A stretch of DNA of 64,000 nucleotides from Peribacillus frigoritolerans (GTDB lineage Bacteria > Bacillota > Bacilli > Bacillales > DSM-1321), in NCBI RefSeq assembly GCF_030676415.1, contig NZ_JAUUTW010000001.1, forward strand, positions 310,001 to 374,000, read 5' to 3'. Every line of letters starts with the position of its first letter. Position 1 is the first letter of the stretch. The position numbers were made by a program, and so were the translations under genes. The notes beneath the pieces were generated by a model. It was given only the letters and a program-made list of their open reading frames with translations. It did no database searches and was not told the DNA's origin. This document shows positions 35,259-44,244 of this stretch, in pieces.

Positions 35259-35528
35259 ATGGGAAAAATTCGTGAAGGTGAAGTTTTCACACTTACTGAT
35301 GACAGTGGTGAAGGCCATGAAGTTGAGGTTTTAGGATCATTGGATGTAGAAGGAACGGAATATGTTGCAGTAGGTTTGCTTGAAGATATTGAAGAGGATA
35401 CAGATGAAGATATCGATATTTTCTTTTTCAGGGTCGAAGGCGAAGGTGAACTGCTCGATATCGAATCGGACGAAGAGTTCGAAAAGGTATCATTGGCGTT
35501 TGAAGCGGCATTTGAAGCAAAAGAATGA
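35259..35528 (+). CDS. DUF1292 family protein
   Basis: 89 residues, strongly acidic. FTLTDDSGEGHEVEVLGSLD, EGTEYVAVGL, then DIDIFFFRVEGEGELLDIES and EEFEKVSLAFE match the DUF1292 (YrzB-type) fold of small Firmicute proteins of unknown role. ATG behind AGGAGAGGAGAGGTAGT. Monocistronic. Confidence 0.85.
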   Translation: MGKIREGEVFTLTDDSGEGHEVEVLGSLDVEGTEYVAVGLLEDIEEDTDEDIDIFFFRVEGEGELLDIESDEEFEKVSLAFEAAFEAKE

Positions 35529-35536
35529 CAAGATAA

Positions 35537-35568
35537 AAGACGGCACATGTGTGCCGCCTTTTTTATAT
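35537..35568 (+). terminator. terminator of the DUF1292 gene
   Basis: CGGCAC (35541-35546) pairs with GTGCCG (35551-35556), followed by CC and seven T. Confidence 0.85.
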
Positions 35569-35579
35569 GTATAAAGAAA

Positions 35580-35632
35580 GTATTGGCCCCGCCTTCGCCA
35601 AATACCATGATAGCCACGCGTGCTATCCAGCC
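35580..35632. repeat. dispersed 53-bp repeat, copy 2
   Basis: Same family and orientation as 24374-24426, about 81% identical by eye. It sits just beyond a terminator, as copy 1 lies beyond another gene end. Confidence 0.65.
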
Positions 35633-35750
35633 TTACTTAAGTATAGGGTTGTATTATTGATAGGACGTGTACTCCATATGAAGATTTTGTTAATAAACGG
35701 AGTTTTTTTCCATCTCCAAGGCATAGGATAAAAAAAGTGGAGGTGATGGG

Positions 35751-36179
35751 ATGGCTGTTGTAAAGCACACTGAAGCCGATCTTGCCTTATTGGCAAGATT
35801 GCTTAGAGCGGAAGGCGAGGGTGAAGGTGATCAAGGCATGTTGATGATCGGCAATGTAGGGGTCAATCGGATTCGGTCGAATTGTTCCGATTTCAAAGGT
35901 TTGAGGACGATTCCAGACATGATCTATCAGGAGCATGCCTTTGAAGCTGTACAGAAGGGGTATTTTTATCAGCGTGCAAGAGAAAGGGAAAAAAGGCTTG
36001 CACGCCGGAGTGTAAGCGGCGAAAGGCTATGGCCCTCGAAATTTAGCCTATGGTACTTCAGGCCACCGGGAGATTGCCCGGCAACCTGGTATAATCAGCC
36101 CCTGGTTGGGCGTTTCAAGCTCCATTGCTTTTATGAACCAACAGGTAAAGAATGTCCAAATATTTATAATACATTTTAA
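35751..36179 (+). CDS. cwlJ: spore germination cell wall hydrolase CwlJ
   Basis: 142 residues, the same length as B. subtilis CwlJ and alike throughout: ARLLRAEGEGEGDQGMLMIG, NVGVNRIRSNCSDFKGLRTI, MIYQEHAFEAVQKGYFYQRA, WPSKFSLWYFRPPGDCPATW and the ending CPNIYNTF. CwlJ is a hydrolase-2 (SleB-type) enzyme of the spore coat that degrades cortex during germination, especially that triggered by calcium-dipicolinate. ATG 35751 behind GGAGGTGATGGG. In B. subtilis it is made in the mother cell under sigma-E; I see only a weak candidate (-10-like CATATGAA at 35675). gerQ is not adjacent. Confidence 0.95.
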   Translation: MAVVKHTEADLALLARLLRAEGEGEGDQGMLMIGNVGVNRIRSNCSDFKGLRTIPDMIYQEHAFEAVQKGYFYQRAREREKRLARRSVSGERLWPSKFSLWYFRPPGDCPATWYNQPLVGRFKLHCFYEPTGKECPNIYNTF

Positions 36180-36186
36180 GGAAGTG

Positions 36187-36217
36187 GCTGAACCTTATGG
36201 GGGTTTGGCCTCTTTGT
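36187..36217 (+). terminator. weak terminator of cwlJ
   Basis: GGCTGAACC pairs with GGTTTGGCC around TTATGGG, then TCTTTG. Confidence 0.45.
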
Positions 36218-36325
36218 GCATCAATTGTTAACTAAGTAAAAACATATGATAAAACTGGCAAATGATTTACTGATACTGTAAAATTGAGACTGTAAATTTC
36301 CGGATAAGAAAGGAATAAAAAATTG

Positions 36326-37795
36326 ATGAGTAAAAGGCTTATTAATTATGGACAAGGGCAAATGGGGGGACAGCCGGAGGATAATACCGAGAAATTTAAG
36401 TCTTTCATGGAGAACAACCCGGACGCCATTTCCATTGTTGATCTGGAAGGAAAGACCCTTCAAGTGAATGCAGCTTTTGAAGAGTTTTTCGGTTGGACGA
36501 ATGATGAGCTCATTGGCATGCCGTTTCCAATTATTCCTGATTTCTTGAAGGAGTCAGTCAATGAATTGCATGACCAGATTAAGGCAGGGGTACAAAAGAA
36601 AGGCTTTGAAACGGTCAGGTTAAGGAAAGATGGCCAGTTAATCGATGTAAGCATCTCCCTGTTTAATATCCGCGATAATGAAAATGAGCCGTGCGCATTG
36701 GTTTTCGTTTATCGGGATATTACGAATCAAAAACTTGCTGAAGCTGCCTTGAAGGAAAGTGAGCAAAGGTATCGCAGTTTAGTGGAGGTGTCACCTGAAG
36801 CGATTTTTGTGCATCGCAATGGGATCATAGAGTATATGAATCCCATGGGGGCAAAAATGCTTGGGATGGATAGTGTGGAAGATATTATCGGTAAATCGGT
36901 TTTTCAGTTCGTTCACCTGGAGTCCCGGGAAAGTGTACAAAAAAGAATCGAAATCATGAGGGACGATCATCAGGCGGTTGGTTTACTGGAACAAAAGTTC
37001 ATTCGACTTGACGGACAAGTATTTTATGGAGAAACACTCGGTCTTCCGATTATATATAATGGTCAACCGGCCATACAGGTATTTTGCAGGGATATTACGG
37101 AGCGTAAAAGGACCGAAGAGCTGCTCTGTAAATCCAATATGTTATCGGCGGTAGGACAGATGGCTGCGGGCATCGCACATGAAATAAGGAATCCATTAAC
37201 TACGGTCAAAGGATTTTTACAATTATTAAGGGAAGACCCTGAGCAAAAGGACTATCTTGAAATGATGGTCAGTGAAGTAGAAAAAATCGAAACCCTGACC
37301 AATGAGTTTTTAAGTTTAGCAGAGCCTGAGGCGAAGGTTTGTGAATTCATTGAGCTTAACGATATATTGGACAGCGTGATTACGTTAGCCGAGTTTCAAG
37401 CGATATTGAATGATGTTGAAATCATCAAGGAATATAACACGGATTCGGCGGCATTTGTCTTTGGCGAACCGAATCAGTTAAAACAAGTATTCACGAATGT
37501 CGTCAATAATGCGATAGAAGCCATGCCGAATGGCGGCAAACTTCATATACAGTTAAAACATGAAGGGGACTCTGCAATGATCCGATTCATTGATCAAGGC
37601 TGCGGAATCTCAAATGAGCGCATGAAGCATCTAGGGCGGCCTTTTTATAGCACCTCTGAAAAAGGAACGGGGTTTGGGCTCACGGTCAGTACTAAAATCA
37701 TCCATGAGCATAATGGGGAAATTCATTTCAGTAGCAAAGTGGGAGAAGGAACGATTGTAGATATCCGTCTCCCTATCAATGAAGGTTCACAATGA
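36326..37795 (+). CDS. PAS-PAS sensor histidine kinase (sporulation-kinase type)
   Basis: 489 residues, no membrane span, so cytoplasmic. PAS 1 about 22-135, PAS 2 about 145-265 (each ends in YRDIT or CRDITE), then the HisKA dimerisation box GIAHEIRNPLTTVKGFLQLL with the phospho-His, and an HATPase domain: N box NNAIEAMP, G1 DQGCGI, G2 GTGFGLTVS. HEIRNPLT with FLQLL is typical of Bacillus KinA-E phosphorelay kinases, which phosphorylate Spo0F. No response regulator gene is adjacent, as for those orphans. ATG 36326 follows AAAGGA; a TTG just before is possible. Confidence 0.88.
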   Translation: MSKRLINYGQGQMGGQPEDNTEKFKSFMENNPDAISIVDLEGKTLQVNAAFEEFFGWTNDELIGMPFPIIPDFLKESVNELHDQIKAGVQKKGFETVRLRKDGQLIDVSISLFNIRDNENEPCALVFVYRDITNQKLAEAALKESEQRYRSLVEVSPEAIFVHRNGIIEYMNPMGAKMLGMDSVEDIIGKSVFQFVHLESRESVQKRIEIMRDDHQAVGLLEQKFIRLDGQVFYGETLGLPIIYNGQPAIQVFCRDITERKRTEELLCKSNMLSAVGQMAAGIAHEIRNPLTTVKGFLQLLREDPEQKDYLEMMVSEVEKIETLTNEFLSLAEPEAKVCEFIELNDILDSVITLAEFQAILNDVEIIKEYNTDSAAFVFGEPNQLKQVFTNVVNNAIEAMPNGGKLHIQLKHEGDSAMIRFIDQGCGISNERMKHLGRPFYSTSEKGTGFGLTVSTKIIHEHNGEIHFSSKVGEGTIVDIRLPINEGSQ

Positions 37796-37829
37796 AAAGT
37801 GACGAGAAGCCATGCTCTCGTCACTTTTT
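37795..37829. terminator. bidirectional terminator, kinase / YhfP-like gene
   Basis: AAAAGTGACGAGA (37795-37807) pairs perfectly with TCTCGTCACTTTT (37816-37828). Confidence 0.9.
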
Positions 37830-37832
37830 GGT

Positions 37833-38825
37833 TTATAGCTTAACGATCGTTCTGCCTCTTGCTTCCCCTTTTAATAGGCTAGGAAGGACGTCAGGCAATT
37901 CTTCAAGTGTAATTTCCTGTTGAACGAGCTGTTCTAAATGCTTTAGTTTAAAGGCGGTGGCAAGGCGATGCCAAACTTTCAATCTTGTATCCATCGGGCA
38001 ATTGACCGAATCGATCCCAAGTAGATTAACCCCTCTTAGAATGAAAGGAAAGACGGTGGCGGGAAGGCTTGTACCAGCTGTCAATCCGCTGACCGCGACA
38101 GCTCCGCCATACTTGATTTGACTAAGGACCGAGGCTAACGGTTCACCGCCGACGGGATCTACCGCCCCGCTCCACTTCTGCTTGCCCAGTGTCCGCAGCT
38201 TGCCATCGTATACATCTTCACGCGATACAATGGTCGCCGCACCGATTTCCTTCAAGTATCCATGTTCAGATTCTTTTCCTGTACTCGCTTCCACGGAATA
38301 GCCAAGTTTGGAAAGGATCGAGACAGCAAAACTGCCGACCCCGCCAGTTGCACCAGTGACAAGAACGCTCCCTTGCTCAGGGTTGAGGTCATTTTCTTCC
38401 AGTCGCAGAACCGATAGGGCTGCAGTGAAACCGGCCGTTCCGATGATCATCGCCTCTTTCATTGTAAGGCCATCAGGAAGCGGGACGATCCACTCTGCAG
38501 GAACACGGGCAAATTGACTATAGCCCCCTGATTGGGAAACGCCAATCCCGTAGGAGGTCGCAATGACTTCGTCTCCTTCTTTAAAGCGGGAATCCTCAGA
38601 TGAAACGACAACACCAGCCATGTCAATTCCCGGAACGATCGGATAGCTGCTGACAATGTTTCCATTTGGAATGCAGGCAAGGCTATCTTTATAGTTCACA
38701 CCGGAATAATGAACACGGATGAGCACTTCGCCTTGAGGTAGATCATCAAGCGATAGTTGCTGAATGTTAACGGTGAATTGATCATCTTGCTTGTTCACGA
38801 CCAATGCATCAAATTGCTGTATCAT
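37833..38825 (-). CDS. yhfP: YhdH/YhfP-family quinone oxidoreductase
   Basis: 330-residue zinc-free medium-chain dehydrogenase. N-terminal GroES-like part (VHYSGVNYKDSLACIPNG, YPIVPGIDMAGVV) and Rossmann part with VLVTGATGGVGSFAVSIL, then VDPVGGEPLASVLSQIKYGG and GIDSVNCP. Best fit is B. subtilis YhfP / E. coli AcuI (NADPH-dependent acrylyl-CoA or quinone reduction). Physiological substrate unknown. ATG 38825 behind AAGGGGGGACGAACC. Confidence 0.88.
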   Translation of the reverse strand: MIQQFDALVVNKQDDQFTVNIQQLSLDDLPQGEVLIRVHYSGVNYKDSLACIPNGNIVSSYPIVPGIDMAGVVVSSEDSRFKEGDEVIATSYGIGVSQSGGYSQFARVPAEWIVPLPDGLTMKEAMIIGTAGFTAALSVLRLEENDLNPEQGSVLVTGATGGVGSFAVSILSKLGYSVEASTGKESEHGYLKEIGAATIVSREDVYDGKLRTLGKQKWSGAVDPVGGEPLASVLSQIKYGGAVAVSGLTAGTSLPATVFPFILRGVNLLGIDSVNCPMDTRLKVWHRLATAFKLKHLEQLVQQEITLEELPDVLPSLLKGEARGRTIVKL

Positions 38826-38987
38826 GGTTCGTCCCCCCTTATAATAATGAATCTACCCCATTATAAAAGAAAAAATATAGGAATGCATAATGATACAATT
38901 CGAAATAAGTAGCGCCTGCTTTTCTTTCTGCTTCTAAAAATGGTACTATTAGATTTGATTCAGTTCATATTAAAGGAGATGTTTAAC

Positions 38988-39428
38988 ATGGCAAAAAAAG
39001 GATACATACTTATGGCAAATGGAGAAAAAATCGAATTCGACCTTTTCCCGAACGAAGCACCGAACACAGTGGCTAACTTCGAAAACTTGGCAAACACAGG
39101 ATTTTATAATGGCGTAGTCTTTCACCGTGTAATCCCTGGTTTCGTAAGCCAAGGCGGAGACCCAACAGGTACAGGTGCAGGCGGAAGCGGCAAGCAAATT
39201 AAATGTGAAACAGAAGGAAACCCTCACAAACATGAGGCAGGAAGCCTATCGATGGCACATGCTGGAAAAGACACAGGCTCAAGCCAATTCTTTATTGTGC
39301 ATGAACCACAACCGCATCTTAACGGTGTTCACACAGTATTCGGTAAAGTGACATCGGGACTTGAAACAGCCAAAGCTATGAAAAATGGCGACAAAATGGA
39401 AAAAGTCGAAGTTTTTGACGCTGAATGA
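38988..39428 (+). CDS. ppiB: cyclophilin-type peptidyl-prolyl isomerase
   Basis: 146 residues, cytoplasmic. Catalytic core [19 protein letters not shown] (the FHR arginine and Q of cyclophilins), [20 protein letters not shown] and [11 protein letters not shown]. Nearly the length and pattern of B. subtilis PpiB. It speeds proline isomerisation during protein folding. ATG 38988 behind AAAGGAGATGTTTAAC; the frame stays open upstream to 38940 without signal. Monocistronic with a strong terminator. Confidence 0.95.
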   Translation: MAKKGYILMANGEKIEFDLFPNEAPNTVANFENLANTGFYNGVVFHRVIPGFVSQGGDPTGTGAGGSGKQIKCETEGNPHKHEAGSLSMAHAGKDTGSSQFFIVHEPQPHLNGVHTVFGKVTSGLETAKAMKNGDKMEKVEVFDAE

Positions 39429-39435
39429 TGGAAGC

Positions 39436-39472
39436 GAAAAGAGGGGGCATTATGCTCCCTCTTTTCTTTTTG
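39436..39472 (+). terminator. terminator of ppiB
   Basis: GAAAAGAGGG (39436-39445) pairs with CCCTCTTTTC (39457-39466), then TTTT. Confidence 0.85.
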
Positions 39473-39506
39473 CACTGTTCATGAGCGAAAACAGGGGAAT
39501 ATAGAG

Positions 39507-40445
39507 TCATTTTTGCGTCATGCTTTCAGTGAAACAATATTTTATCTCTGTCATGTTTTCCGAAATATCCCATAATCTTTTCGAAGTTTCTTCATTATAT
39601 AAGGTATCGATGATATCGTCTTTTCTAGGAAAGCCTTTTCTGCTCTTCTTTCCATCGGGCCCGATATACTCCCCGCCTGTCAATGTAGGCTCAGTTGCGG
39701 CATAAAGGGTAGGCAATGCTCCCATACTTGCCGGCTGGGTGATGGTTTTGGAAAGGAAGTGGACGAATCTATTAATGGGTTTGCCCGATCCGCGTGACAT
39801 GAGATTAGTATGGGAAAGGCCCGGATGACAGGCAACGCTGATCGGGTTTGCACCATGCTGGTTGAATTTGTTCTGTAACTCACGGGCGAAGAGTAGATTG
39901 GCAAGCTTGCTTTGCGCATAGTATTTCATTGGTTTATAACCGTTTTCACCATTTAGATTTTCAAAGTCTATATATCCATTGATGGCGGCCAAACTGCTCA
40001 ATGTGACCACACGCGATTTTGGCGTAGAAAGGATACGAGGAAGAAGGAGACCTGTCAAAGCGAAATGACCGAGATGATTGCTGCCGAATTGCAGTTCGAA
40101 ACCATCTTTCGTCTTACTGTATGGCGGAATCATCACACCTGCGTTATTGATGAGGACGGAGAGAGAGTCATAGTTTTCCTGAAAGGAAGCAGCAAACTGC
40201 CGAATGCTGCTTAAAACACTTAAATCCAGCTGCATCACGCTTACATTTGCCTTAGGGTGGACCGATAAGATTCTATCGACCGCCTTTTCACCCTTTGAAG
40301 CATTCCGGACGGCAAGGATGATCACTGCCCCCTTGCCGGCCAGTGCAAAAGCCGTTTCAAAGCCCAGGCCACTATTTGCACCAGTAATCACAATGGTTTG
40401 CCCCGATACATCTGCCATTTCTTCGCCATTCCACTTTTCAATCAT
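39507..40445 (-). CDS. short-chain dehydrogenase/reductase, retinol dehydrogenase-like
   Basis: 312 residues. Rossmann motif VITGANSGLGFETAFALA (TGxxxGxG), LINNAGVM, catalytic YYAQSKLANLLFAREL (YxxxK), and CHPGLSHTNL after it. The subgroup resembles the oxidoreductases related to plant protochlorophyllide reductase and animal retinol dehydrogenases, often NADP-linked; the real substrate is unknown. ATG 40445 behind GGAAAGGTG; earlier in-frame starts lack a ribosome site. Confidence 0.82.
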   Translation of the reverse strand: MIEKWNGEEMADVSGQTIVITGANSGLGFETAFALAGKGAVIILAVRNASKGEKAVDRILSVHPKANVSVMQLDLSVLSSIRQFAASFQENYDSLSVLINNAGVMIPPYSKTKDGFELQFGSNHLGHFALTGLLLPRILSTPKSRVVTLSSLAAINGYIDFENLNGENGYKPMKYYAQSKLANLLFARELQNKFNQHGANPISVACHPGLSHTNLMSRGSGKPINRFVHFLSKTITQPASMGALPTLYAATEPTLTGGEYIGPDGKKSRKGFPRKDDIIDTLYNEETSKRLWDISENMTEIKYCFTESMTQK

Positions 40446-40546
40446 CCAACCACACCTTTCCACACAGTCTATACCTATCATATACCCAAATAATTCCTAT
40501 ATGTCACATTCTGTGGCGGGAACAGAGTGCTGTATTTTTAAAAAAA

Positions 40547-41317
40547 TTAACCGCCCATTAAGTAATCCATTATATTTTTCATGATCAGAATGACGGTTAC
40601 TATGATAAATAATACTCTTACATATGCCACTCCCTTCTTAATGGCGAATTTAGAACCGGCCAATGCTCCTGCTATCATGGAGATCCCCATCGGTATTCCA
40701 TAGGAAAAATTGACGGTATCAAGGAATATGAACATGATCAGTGCTGCCAAATTACTTCCAAAGTTCAAAAATTTGGCATTTCCTGCAGAGTGCAAAAAAT
40801 CAAAGCCAATCATTAAAAAGGCAAACAAAATGAAGGATCCCGTTCCAGCGCCCAAAAAGCCATCATAAAAACCAATGGCAAATATAGCGAACGCAAATAG
40901 TGCAGCCTTTTGCCATGTGAGTGTATGGTAAGTCGATTTCTGTCCCCAGTCCTTTTTAAAAAAGGTATAAATGGCAATAGCTAGTAAAAGAACTAAGATC
41001 ATAGGTTTTAATAATTCAGGCGAGACGAAATTGACAACCCAAGCTCCTAGCAGGGAACCTATGAAAATCAGTGGGAAAAGTTTGGAAACCAATCGAAAAT
41101 CAACTTTACCTGAGCGAATGAAGGCAATGGTGCTTGTTAAAGACCCCATGGAACTTGCTAACTTATTCGTAGCGATCGCTGCTGACGGGGAAAGTCCTGA
41201 AAATAATAAAGCTGGTATCGAAATCAGGCCGCCGCCGCCGACCACGGAATCAATGAATGCTGCCAAAAATCCGAAAAACATCAGCAGCAAGAGTGTTGAA
41301 ATTTGTATATCTTCCAT
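40547..41317 (-). CDS. TSUP-family anion exporter (TauE/SafE, YfcA-like)
   Basis: 256 residues with about eight membrane helices. Family signatures GFLAAFIDSVVGGGGLISIP and, in the second half, GFYDGFLGAGTGSFILFAFL plus NFGSNLAAL. TSUP proteins move sulfite, sulfonates or other organic anions. ATG 41317 behind ACGGAGGCTTCTTGG. It is divergent to a TrmB-type regulator, with a 30-bp palindrome between the starts, so the regulator probably controls it. Confidence 0.85.
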   Translation of the reverse strand: MEDIQISTLLLLMFFGFLAAFIDSVVGGGGLISIPALLFSGLSPSAAIATNKLASSMGSLTSTIAFIRSGKVDFRLVSKLFPLIFIGSLLGAWVVNFVSPELLKPMILVLLLAIAIYTFFKKDWGQKSTYHTLTWQKAALFAFAIFAIGFYDGFLGAGTGSFILFAFLMIGFDFLHSAGNAKFLNFGSNLAALIMFIFLDTVNFSYGIPMGISMIAGALAGSKFAIKKGVAYVRVLFIIVTVILIMKNIMDYLMGG

Positions 41318-41390
41318 CCAAGAAGCCTCCGTATCAATGGCATTATGGCTGAAATGCTTGTTTTGCTGAAGCCATAACCCAAGTTTTTTT

Positions 41391-41420
41391 GATTAGTCAC
41401 TATTTAAATAGTAACTAATC
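41391..41420. promoter_or_regulatory. 30-bp palindromic operator between TSUP and TrmB genes
   Basis: Left half GATTAGTCACTATTT and right half AAATAGTAACTAATC are complementary except at one pair. It lies 74 bp upstream of the TSUP start and 114 bp upstream of the regulator start. Confidence 0.75.
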
Positions 41421-41533
41421 GAAGCCGTTCTGTAAATAACAATATGAAGAGTCATACCTTTTGAAATTGAATAGATTTCGTTAAGAGATTTGGTATGATA
41501 GGCATATAACTTACTAAAGCACTAGGAGGTACT

Positions 41534-42316
41534 ATGCAAGATATCATTCAGAAACTACAGTCTCTCGGGTTTAGTCAATATGAAGCAAAGGCTTATGTTT
41601 CCTTGGTTCGCCAAGGCCCAACCAGTGCCTATCAAGTAAGCAAGGAATCAGGAATTCCAAGGGCCCGTATCTATGAAATATTAAATGGACTGCAAGAAGA
41701 AGGAATCGTCTTGAAAGAAGAAATCAATGAATCGATAAAATATTCACCGCTGCCAGTCGATGTGTTTTTGGAATCGGTTCAATCAAAATGGAACAATACC
41801 TATCAATCCATCAGCCATACACTGAAGCAATTCGAGAAAATCGAACCGATATCCGACAATCGTGTAATGACGCTTAGGGGTGAAGGGCACATCCTATCCT
41901 TCTGCCGTACTTTGATTCATAAGGCCGAGAAAAGGGTGGTGGTTTCCTTATGGGACGAGATGTATGGAAAACTTGTACAAGAGCTAAAAGGGGTCGCCGC
42001 GCATTGCACTCTCAAGGGGATTGCATTTCAGGTTGAAAACCCATTATCAGGTATAGATATACATCGCAAAACAAGCTATGTGGAAAATATCGGAGAAAAC
42101 AAATGGTTCATCTTATCCATTGATGGCAAGGAGACAATTTACGGCCCTTCTCCGGAAACGAGAGAAACGGCGTTCTACACAGATGATCCCATTCATATCA
42201 ATTTTCTCGAAAATTACATTTGGCATGATATCCTCGTTAACCGCCTGGTTAAAAAAGATGAAGAAGATGCCGAGAAATGGATTTCAAGTGAAAGAGACCG
42301 TTTTTTCTCCCTATAA
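41534..42316 (+). CDS. TrmB-family transcriptional regulator
   Basis: 260 residues. N-terminal TrmB winged helix (about 5-75): QSLGFSQYEAKAYVSLVRQG, YQVSKESGIPRARIYEILNG, LQEEGIVLKE. The C-terminal effector part (about 105-250) has RTLIHKAEKRVVVSLWDEMY, a phospholipase D-like fold used by TrmB-like proteins to sense sugars or other ligands; the catalytic HKD motif is absent. ATG behind ACTAGGAGGTACT. The neighbouring palindrome and divergent TSUP gene suggest it governs anion export. Confidence 0.88.
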   Translation: MQDIIQKLQSLGFSQYEAKAYVSLVRQGPTSAYQVSKESGIPRARIYEILNGLQEEGIVLKEEINESIKYSPLPVDVFLESVQSKWNNTYQSISHTLKQFEKIEPISDNRVMTLRGEGHILSFCRTLIHKAEKRVVVSLWDEMYGKLVQELKGVAAHCTLKGIAFQVENPLSGIDIHRKTSYVENIGENKWFILSIDGKETIYGPSPETRETAFYTDDPIHINFLENYIWHDILVNRLVKKDEEDAEKWISSERDRFFSL

Positions 42317-42324
42317 GATTTGAA

Positions 42325-42370
42325 AAAAGCTGATACCCCATATGCAGGGGATATCAGCTTTTTTATTTTT
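42325..42370. terminator. bidirectional terminator
   Basis: AAAAAGCTGATACCCC pairs with GGGGATATCAGCTTTTT (one bulge), between converging genes. Confidence 0.88.
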
Positions 42371-42379
42371 GTACCAGAG

Positions 42380-42733
42380 TCATTCGGATAAAAGGGTTTT
42401 AGGAAATCTAATGGGCGTGGGCAAGCTGGATTTATCTCGATATGACCTGTAAGACACAATCGTATGATTATGCGCTTGAACATCCAACTGGAGAACCTGT
42501 GAGCTTTTCATTTCCAAATAGTACGTAACGTCTTCTTTTTGTAAATGATAAAAAGAAAAAGGTATCCCTAAAAGGTTTTTACTGATTAGTTTTGTTTCAG
42601 GCTGATTGATGATGTGCTCACTCAATTCCGCTATCGTAACAGAAGTTGTTCCTGTAATGGCTGTTATTTTTTCTTTTGCATAATCGACTGCATGACTGAA
42701 GGTGACGGCAATATTCTTCAAAATTCCGTTCAT
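42380..42733 (-). CDS. hypothetical protein, 117 residues
   Basis: ATG 42733 behind AAAAGGAGATGCCCCC. Soluble, no signal peptide; helical N-terminus (KNIAVTFSHAVDYAKEKITA) and strands in the second half (DVTYYLEMKSSQVLQLDVQA). Not recognised. Monocistronic, divergent to the glycosidase gene. Confidence 0.6.
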   Translation of the reverse strand: MNGILKNIAVTFSHAVDYAKEKITAITGTTSVTIAELSEHIINQPETKLISKNLLGIPFSFYHLQKEDVTYYLEMKSSQVLQLDVQAHNHTIVSYRSYRDKSSLPTPIRFPKTLLSE

Positions 42734-42916
42734 GGGGGCATCTCCTTTTCATTAGGCTATGTATGTAGTATGGTACATGGCTAATGCTTTATGCAAAAAA
42801 AATCGGCAATGATGATATAGAATTGTCACTTTATGAACATGATTAAGAAGTGTGCAACGAAATCAATAAAAGGGCAATCAAGGAAGGACAGAGAAAATGT
42901 CAATGAAGGTCAAAGC

Positions 42917-44152
42917 ATGAAGAATAAAAAAATATATATGGGCCTGCTTTTCATCGCAATCCTCGTTTTTTCAGTAGTGTTCATTCAGTTGAATTTGGAT
43001 GTGAATTCCAGAGCGGAAAAAGGGAAAGACGCCGATGCGGATAGCCATGAGAAAGTAGAAAAATTGCTAAAAAAAATGACGCTTGAAGAAAAAATCGGAC
43101 AGCTTATGATGGTCGGTTTCAAGGGAACTGAAAAGAGCAGTGAAATTACGGAGCTTATCGAACAAAAACATATAGGAGGCGTCATTTATTTTGACCGCAA
43201 TATGAAATCACCTAAACAAGTGGCTAGATTATCCAATTCGCTACAGCAAACGGCCGATCAAAGTACACATTCGCTTCCGTTGATGGTGGCCATCGATCAG
43301 GAAGGCGGGGACATCATCAGGATGAAGGAAAGGGTATCGCCCCTCCCTGCGCAACAGGATCTTGGAAAAAATGCCTCTACTGAAGACATGTACAAGGTGG
43401 CCAAATTGAATGGGACAGAACTGGGCTCCATGGGGATTAACATTAATTTCGCCCCTGTACTTGATCTATCGAAAACGGATAAGCGGTCATTGGGGCAAGA
43501 TCCGGAAAAGGTCTATCAATACGGAAAGAAAGCCATTGAAGGCTTGAACGATGTATCGATAACTGGTGCATTGAAGCACTTTCCTGGAAACGGACGCAGC
43601 GAAATCGATCCGCATGTCGAAACATCTTCCGTGGAGGCAAACCAACTTGATCTGGAAAATTCGGATATTTATCCTTTCAAGCAAATCATAAGTGAAATGG
43701 ATAACCAAAAGTTTTTCGTGATGGTGACCCACATTAAATATCCAGCCTATGATAAAGAAAAACCTGCAAGCCTTTCTAAAGTCATCATAGAAGACCTGCT
43801 TCGGGGGAAACTTAAATATGAAGGACTTGTCGTTACCGACGATTTGGAAATGGGTGCTGTGAACAAGTATTTCTCCTATGAAGAGATGGGGAAGCAGGCA
43901 ATCCTTGCAGGAGCTGATATATTACTTGTCTGTCATGAATATTCCCATGAGCTTGAGGTATATAACGGATTACTGCGAGCAGTAAAAGCAGGGGAAGTTC
44001 CAATGGATAGAATTAACGAGTCAGTGAAAAGAGTGCTGACATATAAACTTTACAATATGAAGCACACGAAAGCTGACCCGGATCAAGCTGAAAAAGTAGT
44101 GAAAAACCCTGAAAGCATAAAGTATATCGAAAGCCTGAGCGAGGATAAATAA
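42917..44152 (+). CDS. nagZ: beta-N-acetylhexosaminidase, glycoside hydrolase family 3 (NagZ/YbbD-like)
   Basis: 411 residues. Signal anchor IYMGLLFIAILVFSVVFIQL at about 6-25 puts it outside. The GH3 barrel has LMVAIDQEGGDIIRM, GALKHFPGNGRSEIDPHVET (with the D-x-H acid/base dyad of NagZ enzymes) and the nucleophile in VVTDDLEMGAV. The usual KHFPGHG reads KHFPGNG. B. subtilis NagZ is larger with an extra C-terminal domain; this is the single-domain form. Role: removing GlcNAc from muropeptides during wall recycling. ATG 42917 behind GAAGGTC; the frame is open to 42833. Confidence 0.87.
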   Translation: MKNKKIYMGLLFIAILVFSVVFIQLNLDVNSRAEKGKDADADSHEKVEKLLKKMTLEEKIGQLMMVGFKGTEKSSEITELIEQKHIGGVIYFDRNMKSPKQVARLSNSLQQTADQSTHSLPLMVAIDQEGGDIIRMKERVSPLPAQQDLGKNASTEDMYKVAKLNGTELGSMGININFAPVLDLSKTDKRSLGQDPEKVYQYGKKAIEGLNDVSITGALKHFPGNGRSEIDPHVETSSVEANQLDLENSDIYPFKQIISEMDNQKFFVMVTHIKYPAYDKEKPASLSKVIIEDLLRGKLKYEGLVVTDDLEMGAVNKYFSYEEMGKQAILAGADILLVCHEYSHELEVYNGLLRAVKAGEVPMDRINESVKRVLTYKLYNMKHTKADPDQAEKVVKNPESIKYIESLSEDK

Positions 44153-44244
44153 AAACGAAACCGCCATCTCAAAAGGGATGCTTTTGTTTAAATCAGCTGA
44201 TAGAGGGAATACTATCTATGACTAACTTGAAGGAGGAAACTAAC

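Noticed and set aside
35131-35334. 67-residue plus-strand protein overlapping the DUF1292 gene
   Set aside because: Out of frame with the well-supported DUF1292 gene and without a ribosome site.
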